Origin: Mytilus galloprovincialis
Lineage: Eukaryota > Mollusca > Bivalvia > Mytilida > Mytilidae
Assembly: GCF_965363235.1 (NCBI RefSeq)
Contig: NC_134839.1
Location: forward strand, 97,297,743 to 97,361,742
Length of the DNA stretch: 64,000 bases
Direction of reading: 5' to 3'
Positions within the stretch are counted from its first letter, which is position 1. Every line of letters begins with the position of its first letter. The position numbers were made by a program, and so were the translations under genes. Below are positions 1-13,622 of this stretch, piece by piece. Below the pieces are notes generated by a model, which was given only the letters and a program-made list of their open reading frames with translations, did no database searches and was not told the origin of the DNA.

Positions 1-3000
1 AAAAAAACATATCGAAAGTTCTGTTCAGTAAAACACACAGTAGTTAGCATCCTTTTAGAACTACTTTATAACCTTATTATTTTGATATCATATACTCCTT
101 TACTACAGTTGATTAAAATAATTTACTTATAACAATGCATTTTTCACATCACCGTCAAATGATACAAGTTATATCATAAACTCCAAACAACACCGAATTT
201 CAGAGGTCACATTATTTAGTTTTTCTTTAATTTAGGTAAATTTAACCTTTACATTTATTTTGTGAAGTTATTACGTTAATAACCCCGTACAACAACCTCC
301 CGATAAAATTCACGAATATAACAATTATTCAACATGCGACATCTGTGAAGATTGATATGAGGTTTCAATAAAGGACCACCAAATGCTGTGCAGCTGACTT
401 TTATTAAGTGTTTCGTGACGTTTATTTTTAACTTTTCTCTTCAAAATTTAGCAGTTGCTCCTATTGTACAAATACTAAATTTGTTAAAAGGTGTCCAGGT
501 ACCTCAGAGTGTGAGTTTGCAGGATTGTGTGTTTTTAGGTGGATTGTGAAATATCATATGACAAATTTCTTGATCATGATCGCAAAGCATAATGCTTTAA
601 AAGCATAAACATTGTGAAGGATGGCTGTAAAAAGAAGTACACTGATTCCATACGATAGTTACTTTTATATCAATTTGATCGTTGTTATATCGTACTATGT
701 AACCCTTTTGCATATATTTTGTTATAATAAAAACCTTGCAGTTTAAATGACATATTAAAGATAATTTTTTCAAAGAGTCGTCTCGTTCAGAACACACCAG
801 TGATATAAATCAGTTACTTCTTTGCTGATATTTTTGAGAGAACAAATACGTATTTTGATTTATTAGTTTTCGTGCAATACAAATACATTTTATGTCGATG
901 AATTAATATTCACATAACACCTGTGACTACCTATCGTTCCTACAAAAAATTAAACCAGGTATGGCCACTTATTGCGGTAGGCAGTGGATAAATATAAACC
1001 TTTTCCCTCTTTTTTGTAGATATTGAAGACACGCTGGTTCGATTTAGAAGCATTATCGTATTTTAATGGAAGACTATTCATAATTTGTAAGAATTTGTAC
1101 AGTAATGTGTATGTTTTATTAGGTTTTTTTTAGTTTAAAGGAGAGGCTAAAGATACTAAACGGATATTCAAAACTCAAAATTAAAACAAACTGACATTGT
1201 AATGACCCACAACAATGATAAGGAACCAAAAGATAAACACAGTTAACAAAACACATCATTGAAAACGCTAATTGACATTTCTATCCTATTTGCTCTAAAC
1301 CAAACAATTACATTCGTCTTTCGGTACTTTTACGTAGACTTTTATATATGAATTTGCTTGGTTCCTTACTATAATAACGTCAAAGAAGTCGGGAAAATGT
1401 CAAACGTAAACTAAATATTTCAATCGATTGTTATAATGAACAATATAGTACATTAACAAAAAAATACAAGAAGGGAAAATCATTATTCATGTGGAAATTG
1501 CATTTAATATGACGTCATGTGCAGTCGATGACTATGCAATTTTATTTATAATTTGTTGACTTTTGAGGAGCACAATCGTCCGCTGTAACGTTAAAGTAAG
1601 AACGGGGAAAAGTTTTCAGCTTTGTTAAATAATTTGCCTTTTTGCAATATTTACTTCAAATTTTTTTTTAAGTGTTTATAAGAATATTTTAACAAAAATA
1701 TTTATATTGAGATAAAATCTTGTCTTCATGGGTTAGTGGTTATTGTAAAAATTAAAATAACATGCAGCTCAAATATACAATATTATTTTTCAAAACGTCT
1801 ACCTGTATTAAAATTCAATCTACTTCATTGTTATACGGTAACAAAGTGTGTAGTTTATTTTCCAATAAATGACATAGTTTAAATAGCTGTGTTACCTGCC
1901 AATTATAAAACGGCATGTCACAATATCTCATAGATGTTTCCGTGACAAGAACAAATATTGGATAGTGTCGGTCGGACCACGTGGGCATTCATCAAGGTGT
2001 TACAGGTAAATCAATAATTAAAAGGGATTTGTCAAAGCTTGTTCTGCTCTGGTTCATATACATGTTTACCTGAAGAAAAATTGATATATCTAATGGTTGT
2101 TGGTAGAGAAATCTTTATTTGAACTTTATTTGTTTATTAAGTACCGTACAAATCGATATAAAGATAATAATATTTCAGCAAAAGTTTAAAAATTTTCGGA
2201 ACTGTTTTTCTATTGTACTTTATATTTTTCAGTAAAATATATGGACAAAGAAATGTTAAAAAAAGTAAATTTATTATATTTAGATTAAATTATTCATCGT
2301 TAATTATTTCTTGTTGTGATCTGTCAGGAATCAAGCAATTATAATCATTGTCGGATATTCATGTTAGCACAATAAAAAAAAAACACTGCCTTAAATGTGA
2401 ACTCATTCATCGGATACGAACCGAAATGATATAACAAAAAAGACAGAATTATTTCTCTTTTGTTCAGCTTTCATATACAGGGGGTGAAACAATTAAGTTA
2501 TCTGATAGTTTACAATCCTGATATTTTTCAAATTCAGATTAGTTTTTACCAAACGTCTACTGAATTAATTGGAGTCATACAAGTCGAAATTTTTTCGGTG
2601 CTTATGGTAATATTTTGTCGCCGTATTTGATGTTTCTGGTCTTCTCTTAAAAATGTTATATAAAAATGCTTCACTACTTACCCGATTTGAGGCAAATATC
2701 CGCTTGGATGCAAAAGTATAACAAAAATGTGTAGTGATGCGCGATTTGCACATCATTTTTTCACGAAATAAAAGACCCAAGAAATTAGTATAATTATGAA
2801 ATTAAGGAGATAAGTATAATGACTTAATTATAATTAACTATCCACCAGTGTTATAATGACGTGGATGTTAGCAATTATTTTTTCATTTTATTTTTAATAC
2901 CATTTCGTCAAGAAAATTCCTTTCATATCTGGGGAATTATAGGAAGAGGTGATTGTTTACCCAAAATTTTTCTCGTTAAAAGGAGAAAATAAGAAAAAAA

Positions 3001-3655
3001 GAACGTTTTCTAAAATATTATTATTTTAATTTTTGGACAATTGTGTACATTTTGTAGTGATGGCAGAATTTTAAACATAATTTAATTTTCATTCTGTTCG
3101 TCTGTTTGTGACGAATCCTCTTTGACTTTACTTGTATATTTGTGCACGAGAAGATACTAGAAATACTATGAAAGATAGTTACAAGGCAACGCTTTAAATA
3201 TTGTCATTATTAAATTTCACCACATCTTAATACTAAGTATGATACTATATCAATGATGTGAACAGAATTTGAATAGTTTTGTTTTTTGCTACGATAAAAA
3301 TGTAAATACAGAAATATTGAAGGCTATTGTTTTTTCATTCTGATCAATATTAAAACATAAGAAATACATATTTAATTATGGAAGACATATTAAAGACAAA
3401 GTTATCTTTAACACTTTAAGTGAAAATGTAGGCGCCTGTCTCAATTTTGCACACGCATATGCTTCGTAAGTAAGTACTATTTCTGCTGCATGTTTCACTA
3501 CAAAACATACCTTCTAAGATATTTCATTTAAAAAAAAGTGAAAATGAACGTAAAAAAGATAATTTATTATGCTGAAACCCCAAGTTATACATTACAGGTT
3601 GTTAGATTGACTAGATGCAGATAAGAGGCGCAATTGACGTAGCAAAAAGAAAATC
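1..3655. other. No recognisable gene or repeat
   Basis: AT-rich sequence with only short chance frames. I see no splice-bounded exon, RNA gene or repeated segment that I could name. Confidence 0.5.
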
Positions 3656-3659
3656 ATCA

Positions 3660-3962
3660 AATATACCAGGCTCATATTTTGTACGCTAGACGCCCATTAT
3701 GGCTACACACAAGACTCATTAGTGGCACTCGTATCAAACAATTTGAAGGCCAATCAAATTCCGAAAGGTTTTGCCAAGAAGTCTAGAAGTCTAACAAATT
3801 TATGCTGTTATTGGAAAGGTTCGATATTTCACAATCATAAAATTTACAGAAATTGAACCTATCAATGATATTTCATGTCAACAGGAAAGTCATGACTACT
3901 AGACTGGTAATACCCTCGGTTTGAAACGTCTGCCAACAGTGACATCGACCCAGTAACTGTAA
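3660..3962 (-). repeat. Family F fragment, diverged
   Basis: Reverse complement of the family F monomer: GTACGCTAGACGCCCATTAT near 3680 and AATACCCTCGGTTTGAAACG near 3908 through GACATCGACCCAGTAACTG. Confidence 0.5.
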
Positions 3963-4446
3963 ACACTCATCCAAAACATCAAGCTTATGATTATAATTTG
4001 GTAATCCAGACGCGTGGTTTTTTTCAATACACTCGTCAATTGCAGTAAAAACTATCATTTGACAGACTCAATCAAATACGAAGTTAAATAACAAAAAAAC
4101 TCCCGAAAATTCTGAAAACAGTTAGTTCAATACAACTTAGGCAATCTTTGCGTTGTGGAAGAAAAGAACTTAATGTTTTGATTATTACTAATACAATCAC
4201 GTGTTATAATTGAATTCTGCAAATTTTAACAATTACTGATAAAAAAAATCCCACTTCACGTGCAGAATTGAAATCTAATCATGCCAAATTAATGTTGGTT
4301 GTCGAAAAGTTATACTATTAAAATATGGCGAATGCACCCATCGCATTGATGGACAAATACCATAAAGTATTAAAGTTAATCAATGAAAAATAAGTATACA
4401 TGCTGCAAACGGAAATTGATATTTATCCTGCAATTGGGTGTTCTAC

Positions 4447-4512
4447 TATACAGATACAGCCCTACAGATATCGCTATGCTGTATCTGTATACTATACAGA
4501 TATCGCTTAAAA
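4447..4512. repeat. Small palindrome cluster
   Basis: TATACAGATACAG and its complement CTGTATCTGTATA flank ACAGATATCGCTATG, and ACAGATATCGCTT follows. It makes open frames on both strands that I treat as chance. Confidence 0.5.
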
Positions 4513-5101
4513 GCTCCGCCCACTGCCGGACTGAGTATTGTATGAACCTGCGTGACCTCAGAATGTGTATTGCAATCGCATTCCAATGACGTATCAATTG
4601 CGAATTAACGATTCCTTTTATGCGTTCTGTATGTTTTCTTTAGAGCAATAAGAGTCACACCAATTTTCTGATAACATACACACATGAACAGCAGTCTTTT
4701 CTAAGATGACAACTATCGATTTCAAAACTTGAATGTGTATGATTGTGTAATTACAAAAACAATTATGTCAATTTCAGCATGCATGTTTAGTGAATGACAA
4801 GTCTGAAGCGTAGGACAACTCGTACACTCCTGTTTCAAATTGGACAATGTTTTGTTATTTGTTTTTACTGTTGGAATTAGTTGTTATGTTAAAATAGATA
4901 ATTATTCACTTTGAGCGAGGTAGTATTGTTGACCATTCGAGATTTTGTTTTGCGAACCCGTCTTCAGCTGAATGTGTGATTACTGAATCGCATTACTACA
5001 CGGGCCTCAAGGGATTTCAAAAATCGAAAATAAATGCAAAACATGTGGGTTTGTTTTGTCTTTTAAAACACAAATAGCATACAGAATTAATTGCAGGATA
5101 A

Positions 5102-5252
5102 AGACAATAACTGTTTAGTGTCTTTAAATATCAGCTGTATTTGTACTCGGCTCGAAACAGGTGTAATAGCTCGCTAAAAGCTCGCATACACCTTGTTTCC
5201 TAGCCTCGTACAAATACAGCTGATATTTAATGACACTAAACAGTTATTGTCT
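5102..5252. repeat. 151-bp near-perfect palindrome (MITE-like hairpin)
   Basis: AGACAATAACTGTTTAGTGT at 5102 and its complement ending at 5252 form arms of about 70 bp with a short loop near 5175-5183. Both arms carry ATATCAGCTGTATTTGTAC. Probably a small foldback MITE. Confidence 0.7.
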
Positions 5253-5439
5253 ATCTATTCGTTTACAGCAGTCACATGTTCTTCATAAAAAAAATGCCTG
5301 TATCAAGTCAGGAATATTACAGATGTTATCAATTTGTTCGATTTCTTCAAAGCTTTTAAAATATCTCAAATGATTATTGACTTTCCGTTTTTAATTTCAT
5401 CGGATTTGTTTTTAATTTTTGTCTAGTTCTTTGTTTTCA

Positions 5440-5705
5440 TATTTGTTAATTTGTACTATAGTGATTAAGATTATAACACAATGTTGGCTGATGTACCCCT
5501 ATTTTTGACATTTTTACCTATTATGTCTGTTTGTCTTGATCACACATTGTTTTGAATATAATGAAATTATATCAGGAATATGACAGTTGTTATCCATTCG
5601 TTTGATCTGTTTGTGCTTTTGATTTTACCATTTGGTTAGAGACTTTTCGTTTTGAACATTCCTCGGATTTCGCTAAATTTTGTTATTTTACTTTTTGTTG
5701 TAGGT
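5440..5705 (+). repeat. Family C interspersed repeat
   Basis: Contains AACACAATGTTGGCTGATGT, TCAGGAATATGACAGTTGTT, TTACCATTTGGTTAGAGACT and a T-rich 3' end, collinear with 9335-9640. Confidence 0.65.
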
Positions 5706-5710
5706 AACAC

Positions 5711-7184
5711 ATTTTTTTTTTACCTCAGTCTATTTAACTTTGTTTATTAAGTTTTTTTATGCAGCTAAATTAAGCAGCACATATGGAGCAAATATAAAAT
5801 TCCAAGAAGTTTCATTTGTCGAAGCCATGTGCGATATTGTACTCTTTCTTTCATTAATAATATCACCGAATGTGACTTATCTAGGCTTAATATGTGTACA
5901 CTTTCCAAAAGACTTGATAATTGGTTTAGAAGTGATTCATTTTGTCGATCTTGAGATGATAGTTTTTTTATTTTCTAGAATTTAGTTTTTCTTTTCCTTT
6001 AGTCATGGTGTAGTCGGCTTGTCAACCAAACAACTACAATACTAGTTTTGAAAAATCATTCCGATATTCACAAAACATGTAAGAGTACAAGACAATGCAT
6101 TCAAAAATAAAGAACGACGGCATATATCTAGAGAACACACTATTCTATGTTTAGCTATAAACTGGTCTGTGCAAACTGTCAAGCTCTAACTGAAGAAAAG
6201 ACACCAACTCCTTATTGATGATTAAACTAAATATTCCTTACAGAAAAAAAATGGTAGCCAAAGTATGCGAACACTATCCATAATATATATGACCCGAGGA
6301 AATGTCAACTTCTAGATAGGCCGATTCCAGGAAAGATGTGGATAAATGAACAGGGACAATAAAAGATCTGTTTTCCTTTTCAAACCCCCAGAAGAGACAA
6401 AACAAATTAACATGTGTCAAAATGCAATAAGTTGCGAGGTTATGAACAAGCGCATTGCTAATTTTGAGGGGGTGAAAATATATTTTCCCTTCCAATATGT
6501 AACTGGCAAATACTGTAAATATAAATTCACTCATCATAAAACCAGATTAACATTGTGTACGCCAAACGATATATCTATTTATTATATATATTTCTATATA
6601 TTCAAAATGAAGCTAATTATACTACAATTAAACTATTATGTCATTAACAACACTAGAAATACATTGATGAATAATTAATATATATCCAACTACATTAAGA
6701 TTATGTATCTGTACATATTAACCTGCTAATGATTGAGTATTCTTGACTTCTTTATACACACAAAGTGTACTGCATTTAGCAGCTGCGTCACAATCGAAAG
6801 TATCATTCAAAGGTAATATATAATATGCTGCTAAATATTATCTACGATGTTAACTTTAATAGTTATAATGTGCATTATTGATTCTCGTTGTGTAGATTTT
6901 ACTGCAGTTAAGACGAATATAATGTAGATTTAATGCCTGTTGATACATGCACTACTTCAAAGTCCATTAAAAAGATTGTAGACTTGTTGATTGTACACGT
7001 CTTTCGATAACCCGTCGCTGTTTATCTTTATGCAGCACAGATACAGACTATGCGTAAAAAATTAGGTTGTACTATTTAACTCACCTACTAGTGAAATTTA
7101 TAGGGCTACTAACATAAAACTAAAAAGAATTTACATGACATGGAGGAAGGAATCGAGTTGAACAAGTTTACAAAATCAGATATC
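5711..7184. other. No recognisable gene
   Basis: Overlapping short frames on both strands (for example 6274-6537 minus and 6346-6678 plus) have no recognisable domain and coincide with low-complexity AT sequence. Confidence 0.5.
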
Positions 7185-7780
7185 TTAATCACCGTGTAGA
7201 ACGCCACTTGCGGGGTGTCGGCTATGTTTGACATGGGGTGGCAATTTTGAAGCGACGAAAAAGTAACAAGGTAAGTTCAAGCATCAAAATTTCTTATTTC
7301 TAGAACTCTCAGTACCATATAATGTATTGCACGGAAGGAACCTCAACATAATCTATTTCCTGAAAGCAGAAGCAGTCGTTTTCAGTGCTCAGTTTTCTCA
7401 AACACCTCGCCCTAGTTTTCCGTGTTGCAGATTTTGAGGCTTTATATGCAAATTTCGGTATAAAAAACTACTTTACACAGCCATCCCCCGTATCATTTAT
7501 ATGGAATTGTATTCCTCTCATTGACTTATACCAAATACCAGTTTCTTAGTTAAAATTAATTGGTTTTAAAACTGTTATTCATCAAAATATAAAGTGTCGC
7601 TCGGGGTGTCAAATTTTGCGTCGCAAGGGGTAGAGGCTTGTCATAAAAAAAGAATACATTTTCTTATAAATCGATCTCTATCTGATACTTTTTAATTCAA
7701 ACACACCTACACAAATATGAACATAAATGTAACAGAAATTCAACCTAGAAAAACACATGTTACATCAAATTCTTCAAATT

Positions 7781-8209
7781 TTATTCAATTCCGGTTCGTT
7801 TACAGATATGTATATAGTCAGAGTAGACCTTCAAAGTAGATATGATATGATAGATATGTAACAGAAAACGGGTAGTTCTAGCTGGGCGATTACGCACGAA
7901 ATAGCTGTCTTGAATCATTTTTTCTTGTAAACCTGTTCCGTTGTATATTTGTGTACAAGTCGTTGTTTTCTCATTGATAATTATAGTATCATCGTCTTCA
8001 GGATTACTTGAAGTTGTGTTGTCATTCGCTGAAAAAGATGCCGGTGAGTGTTCCATTGGAGAGAGTGTTCTAATTCTTTTAGGAGTAATGGATTTTAGCG
8101 GCGTGCACGAGTGCTTTTTAGATGAACCTGGTGATGAACTATGATGTATTTTGGCTGGTGGAGGCTTCGGGCATATCTTATATTGAGGACTATTTTGTGA
8201 TGTTTTGGT
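7781..8209 (-). CDS. Hypothetical Ser/Pro-rich then acidic ORF inside the 1.8-kb inverted-repeat element
   Basis: A stop-to-stop open frame of 142 codons fills much of the element's unique core. The first Met gives 91 residues (to 8056), but the open frame extends upstream through CPKPPPAKIHH, SSSPGSSKKHS and TPKRIRTLSPM, then an acidic stretch NPEDDDTIIINE. A pyrimidine-rich tract ending CTTTTCAG (minus strand, near 8257) lies just upstream of the frame and could be a splice acceptor, so it may be an exon rather than a complete gene. No family recognised. Could be an accessory protein fragment carried by the element, or a chance frame. Confidence 0.35.
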   Translation of the reverse strand, partial: TKTSQNSPQYKICPKPPPAKIHHSSSPGSSKKHSCTPLKSITPKRIRTLSPMEHSPASFSANDNTTSSNPEDDDTIIINEKTTTCTQIYNGTGLQEKMIQDSYFVRNRPARTTRFLLHIYHIISTLKVYSDYIHICKRTGIE

Positions 8210-8316
8210 TTATTGAGCCATAGCCTTGACTTTTTTACCATGATAGTGACTGAAAAGGAAAAGAAATCGTTTACCAGCTTGAAAACTAAATATTTTAAGC
8301 CATTTTTTTTACTATG

Positions 8317-8482
8317 AATGAAATCAAAAGCACATTTTTTATAAGACCAAAAACAGGCAAAATGAAAAATCCTTATTTTGTCATGGTAAAGTAGATGTGA
8401 ATGAAATCAAAAGCATATATTTTATAAGACCAAAAACAGACAAAATGAAAAATCCTTGTTTTGTCATGGTAAAGTAGATGTG
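8317..8482 (+). repeat. 83-bp tandem duplication
   Basis: Two near-identical 83-bp units (AATGAAATCAAAAGCA... to GGTAAAGTAGATGTG), starting at 8317 and 8400, with three or four substitutions. They lie inside the core of the 1.8-kb inverted-repeat element. Confidence 0.9.
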
Positions 8483-9334
8483 TTTAAAATAAAATGTATC
8501 ATATGAAGACTAATTTACAAGCAAATATGTATTTTTTATGACAAGCCTCTACCCCTTGCGACGCAAAATCTGACACCAGGAGCGACACTTTATATTTTGA
8601 TGAATAACAGTTTTAAAACCAATTAATTTTAACTAAGAAACTGGTATTTGGTATAAGTCAATGAGAGGAATACAATTCCATATAAATGATACGGAGGATG
8701 GCTGTGTAAAGTAGTTTTTTATACCGAAATTTGCATATAAATCCTCAAAATCTGCAACACGGAAAACTAGGGCGAGGTGTTTGAGAAAACTAAGCACTGA
8801 AAACGACTGCTTCTGCTTTCAGGAAATAGATTATGTTGAGGTTCCTTCCGTGCAATACATTATATGGTACTGAGAGTTCTAGAAATAAGAAATTTTGATG
8901 CTTGAACTTACCTTGTTACTTTTTCGTCGCTTCAAAATTGCCACCCCATGTCAAACATAGCCGACACCCCGCACGTGGCGTTCTACACGGTGTTAATTCT
9001 ATCAATAGTCAAAGCAAGTGAATAGTAGATTCAAAACCCTTTTAAAATCATGATTATGAATGAATTAAGGTTTGAAACACTCATTTACTATTCTCATCGT
9101 TTTTCTAAATCTCTCATTGACCAATACTTTTAGAAATGTACTTTATGCCTTTACGGTAAATACATATGCGTGATATTTAAATTGTTTAGATGGTTTATTA
9201 TTGTATTCTTACTTACCTACACATATTGATATTTCTGTCTTGATTATAATTTAAGAAATGTAATGTGTTGTGTCTTTATGTCTTTTTGTTTATTTTTCTT
9301 TATTACCGTATTTGTTTTTATAATGTTTCGAATT

Positions 9335-9640
9335 ATAGCACAATGTTGCTTGCTGCACCTCTACTTCTGACATTTGTGTCTTTTATGTCTATTTGTTGTA
9401 TTCACACATTGTTGTTAATATGATGCAATTGTATGCAACTGTCATACAAGTGAGATGTTTGGTTAGCTATAAAATCCAATTTAATTTGCCATTTTCTGTA
9501 AAAGAAAATGCTTGTACACAGTCAGAATATAACAGTTCCTATCCATTCGTATATTGTGTTTAAACTTATGATTTTGCAATTTAATAGGGACTTTCCGTTC
9601 TGAGTTTTGATCACAGTTCGGAATTTTTAAAAACAAAATT
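9335..9640 (+). repeat. Family C interspersed repeat, longer copy
   Basis: Collinear with 5440-5705 but keeps an extra middle segment (CAACTGTCATACAAGTGAGA). No coding capacity. Confidence 0.65.
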
Positions 9641-10546
9641 GTAAGGGGAAAATCCTTATCAGTTACAATAATCTATTGTGATAAGGATTGATTCCAATTA
9701 ATGTTAAGACATCATTTAACTGGTTCAATAGATACCGCACGAAAATCACTGAGAAAATAACATAGCGATAAGGGTAATGCATTCGCGATACTTTAAAAAC
9801 CTTAAGCCACACATCATGACAATATATTTTTGCGCAAAATCATTTAGAAACTTTTTTCTTCATCAGTTTGGATATCAATTCGTAATTTATCAATTTGATT
9901 TCAGGCGCCATGAGGTTTTCTTGTGTCACCTCCGGCAATATTTTCTGTCATTGTTTCCATTTATTCAATTATGACTGGACTGAAGACAAGCTGTGAACAT
10001 TGTTGTAACTGGAAAAACACAGTTATACTTAAGATAATGTACATAGACCATGGACTCCAATATTTCTTTTCTCGTTTTCTTATAAGAAATAAAATTTAAT
10101 TCACATGTCAAGATAAAATATATTCTAATGGGTATACATAGAATAATTCAATGCCAACAAAATGAGCCATGGAAGTATAAATCCTGATAGTTGTGTTTTA
10201 AACAACGTAGGTTGTTGTCATTCTTCAGGTTCACTTAGATCTTCTCCATGCTCTATATAAATAATAAATTCTGCATGTACAAGTGAACTAATAATTGTTT
10301 CGAATATACAAATATTTTTAACACATTGTTTTCCATTTCATATATCAAGAGGTGTGTGGTGCCACTGTTTAGATATGAGTATATATTCATATATATAATT
10401 TGGTTGTGTTGCTCTCACACATTTAGCATAAAATAAAATGGTCTTATCTTAGAGTTTAATGTTTTCTAATAGATAGGCATTTGTCAAACTAAGATTTCGA
10501 ATCTTGCTCATAATTATTTGTATATTTACTATAAAAAATAAAAATA

Positions 10547-10612
10547 CGAACTCCGAGGAAAATTCAAAAAGGAAAATTCCAAAGCTCACAATCAAACGAA
10601 TGGATAACAAGT
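10547..10612 (-). repeat. Family C tail fragment
   Basis: AACTCCGAGGAAAATTCAAA to CAAACGAATGGATAACAAG is the reverse complement of the family C 3' end. Confidence 0.5.
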
Positions 10613-13352
10613 AGCATTGTTTTGATTTTTTTTCACTTTCATTTTAAAAGTAACAATGTACAACTTTGATTTATATTATTTTATGTTATCTGCTTGTTTA
10701 TCTTGATTGGTTCGTATGAAACATTTGTATTAACAGTTTAAACATGAAATATGTAAAAGTACATATATATATCCCAAGGTCAGCATTAAAGATATCTTAG
10801 ATTTAATTAACCTCAGAAAGCGATGTTTCAATGATATGTCGCATGCGAGTTCTTGGATTATTCTTACTAATGACCACCCTATATTTAGACAGCTTAATCT
10901 GCTTCTGTAAGCCAGCATCGTTGAATTCTTAATCATAATTCCCACAATTGTATTATATGATATATGTGTGTATCAGTTTTAAGTGTGGGAGATATAAATA
11001 ATAATAACTGGTGTTATATTCAACATTATAAACAACATAACAGAATTACTTTTATTACTCCATATCCATGCAACATAAATTATAGCAAATATTTCAGATT
11101 GAATATTCAAAAATCATAAGAAATCATCTCAGAAGTTTGTATGTAAGACAGTAAGTATAGTATATCATCTTGAAAATCATTATTTCCTATGTATTTTACA
11201 GAAATTAATTTGAGAACATAGTATTTTACGTATATGTTTAAAAAGCTGATCTAGTTGATTCAATCTGAAAAAAGACAAAATAACCAGATTTTCCTTTCAT
11301 GTTAGTAATGTTAGGATTTGAACTCAACTGACTAAAAATGAATACTTAGTTGTACTGGTAATTTAACTAGTCACTTTATTAGGGCTCAGTTACGAATCCA
11401 TGCTTAGATTTGTCCCTAACAATTAATTTGGACTGTCTTACAATAAATCTAAGCAGAAACTTCAATTAACAAATCAAATTAAAAGAACACTAGTAAACAG
11501 ATAATAATGGTATAAATGATGAAACTCAACCGTAAAATATAACTACGTCTTATATAAGAGATGAACTGACTAAGCATACACATGTATAACTAAGGTATAT
11601 TATCGGTACAAATAGATATCTATTGTGTAGCGAGTTCAATTAATTTGATTTGTATCGTACTTTACAAAGTTCAAAGGTAAGTCTTATGCATCATTCATAT
11701 AAACTATGTGCAGCTATTTCATTCACGTTAAAATATACGCATGAATTTGACGGAATCGTGACAAATGCCGAGCTACCTACTTTTTGAAGAAGACGAAAAA
11801 TCAGAACTGTTTATCTTAAAGTTAATAGCATAAACAAACATGAGACGTTGTTATTGGTGTCCTAAATTCGGGATACATAAAGAGTTAAGAAATATACGTA
11901 TGATAAATAACTTTATTGGACCCGTTTTATGGAATGAGTACTTTGATGTCTAAAGACCTATTTTGGGACAGATTTGAAAACACTGGTTGCGGTGCTATTC
12001 TAATATAAAACGTATATTCACCTTTATGCGATTGATTTTGGTTTATTAAGTTACAATTTTCAATTATTATTTATCAAATTCAATATTATAAATACCATAA
12101 TTATTGGTTAATTATTATTTCTAATGCATTTGTATGTTGAATTATTTTTTTACGTACATGCTTTATTCTGTTATTACTAAAAGGCGCAGTACAACATGTT
12201 TAGAGATCTAAAAGCAGATAGTCACAGGAGAAATTCAATGTGAAATGTCTTTAGATTATCCCTAATTATAACCTGACATGTCATCGCATATATTTGACCA
12301 CTCTAGCAAAAAACTATAAGCAAAGAAAAGGTATGTAATCCAACTGTAAACGTAGGTAATATATTTATAAATTGTATTACAGTCATCATACAATTCCTTT
12401 GAGGTCTTACACTATCAGAATTGAAGAATCAATGCAGTATTTTCTTGTTTCTGAAAATTAAATGAATTGGTAGTATCAACGAGAGCGATACGCACTTAAA
12501 AATGTACACGCCTTGGAGCATGTTAGGGAAAACGTTTTTACAGTTTCAGAGTAAAACTATAAAGATAATATATTATGCATTAAGCTGCAGTTATACGATC
12601 GAAAACATTCCTCCCGGCGTCTGTTATTTTATGTTTAGAAATTGATCTGTTTCGTTTATTACTATGAGACGTGCTTGGACGATGAAACACAAGATTTAAA
12701 GCAACTGAATACACGTTTTGTGTATTGATTTTCGGATCAATGCACTGAGGTTATAGCTATGTTTAATAGCAATGTTCAATTTGATTATTTCGTCTGCGTG
12801 ACGTCAAAGCTTGCAATCGTGATCACGAAAAATATGTTTAATCTGGAGGAACATTAAGGATTGTGGTACAATTTTATAGGAAGTGCAAGGTCACGTTGTA
12901 CTTAACAAGTTGTGTTAGTTGTCTGATCGTAGGTTGTCGAGGTAAATACGATTATGAATGATTGCAACATTTAATGTGTTGGTGGTTGTATAATTGTATC
13001 GAGTGAGCATGAAGGATGACCTATATACGATTGCGAAGATAATATTGACTTTTAATGGATCTGTAAATTGTTGATTTCCCTAATAAAAAGAATCAAACAA
13101 ACTTTTTTTCAACAATCATTTGCAGAATAGGTTAAACAAAATATGTACACTTCAAAAGCATAATTTGACAATGATATTTTTATTGAATTTATAAATGATA
13201 AAACATACTTAAATCCATTAAATATATTTAAAAAGGAAATGAATTTTTTAAAATTGTCAAAATGCATATTAGTAATTGTCCGGAGACCCAGTCGGAACAA
13301 TCAAATCTGTTATTTCTGTTAATATTAATTTGTAATCGTATTTGTCTGCTAT
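10613..13352. other. No recognisable gene or repeat
   Basis: AT-rich intergenic-type DNA. Short frames only; no domain recognised. Confidence 0.5.
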
Positions 13353-13385
13353 TGTATTATTATTATTATTATAATTATAATAATA

Positions 13386-13457
<72 letters not shown>

Positions 13458-13499
13458 TTAATCATTATTATTTTTATAATCATTATTATTGTTATTAAT
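13353..13499 (+). repeat. (ATT)n microsatellite
   Basis: An almost pure ATT/TTA run from about 13385 to 13456 with degenerate flanks. It gives a meaningless poly-Tyr frame. Confidence 0.97.
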
Positions 13500-13539
13500 C
13501 CTTTGCAAAGTACTTAAGGATAGTCATTGAAGATCTATT

Positions 13540-13622
13540 GGTGACATTCTGCTGTTGTCTGCTCTATGGTCGGGTTGTTGTCTCTTTGGCACATTCCCCA
13601 TTTCCATTCTCAATTTTATTAT
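13540..13622 (+). repeat. Repeat tail with TCTGCTCTATGGTCGGG
   Basis: The same ~70-bp segment occurs at 33590-33660 (GTCTGCTCTATGGTCGGGTT to CCATTTCCATTCTCAA). Probably the 3' end of an interspersed element. Confidence 0.5.

Larger units (their letters stand above)
7190..8992. mobile_element. 1.8-kb element with ~461-bp terminal inverted repeats
   Basis: Left arm 7190-7650 and right arm 8533-8992 are reverse complements with only about seven differences that I could spot. Both ends read CACCGTGTAGAACGCCAC inward, and the direct repeat TTAAT flanks them (7185-7189, 8993-8997). The middle holds a minus-strand open frame and an 83-bp tandem duplication. No transposase is recognisable. Foldback-type DNA element; superfamily not determined (TTAA-targeting Kolobok or piggyBac kin are possible, but the duplication reads as 5 bp). 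Confidence 0.85.

Noticed and set aside
7190-8992. LTR retrotransposon
   Set aside because: The long terminal repeats are inverted, not direct, and no RT or gag-like sequence lies inside.
11300-11380. Minus-strand tRNA gene suggested by GAGTTCAAATCC
   Set aside because: No matching acceptor stem or A box at the right distance.
13262-13498. 78-codon ORF with a poly-Tyr run
   Set aside because: It is the ATT microsatellite read in one frame.
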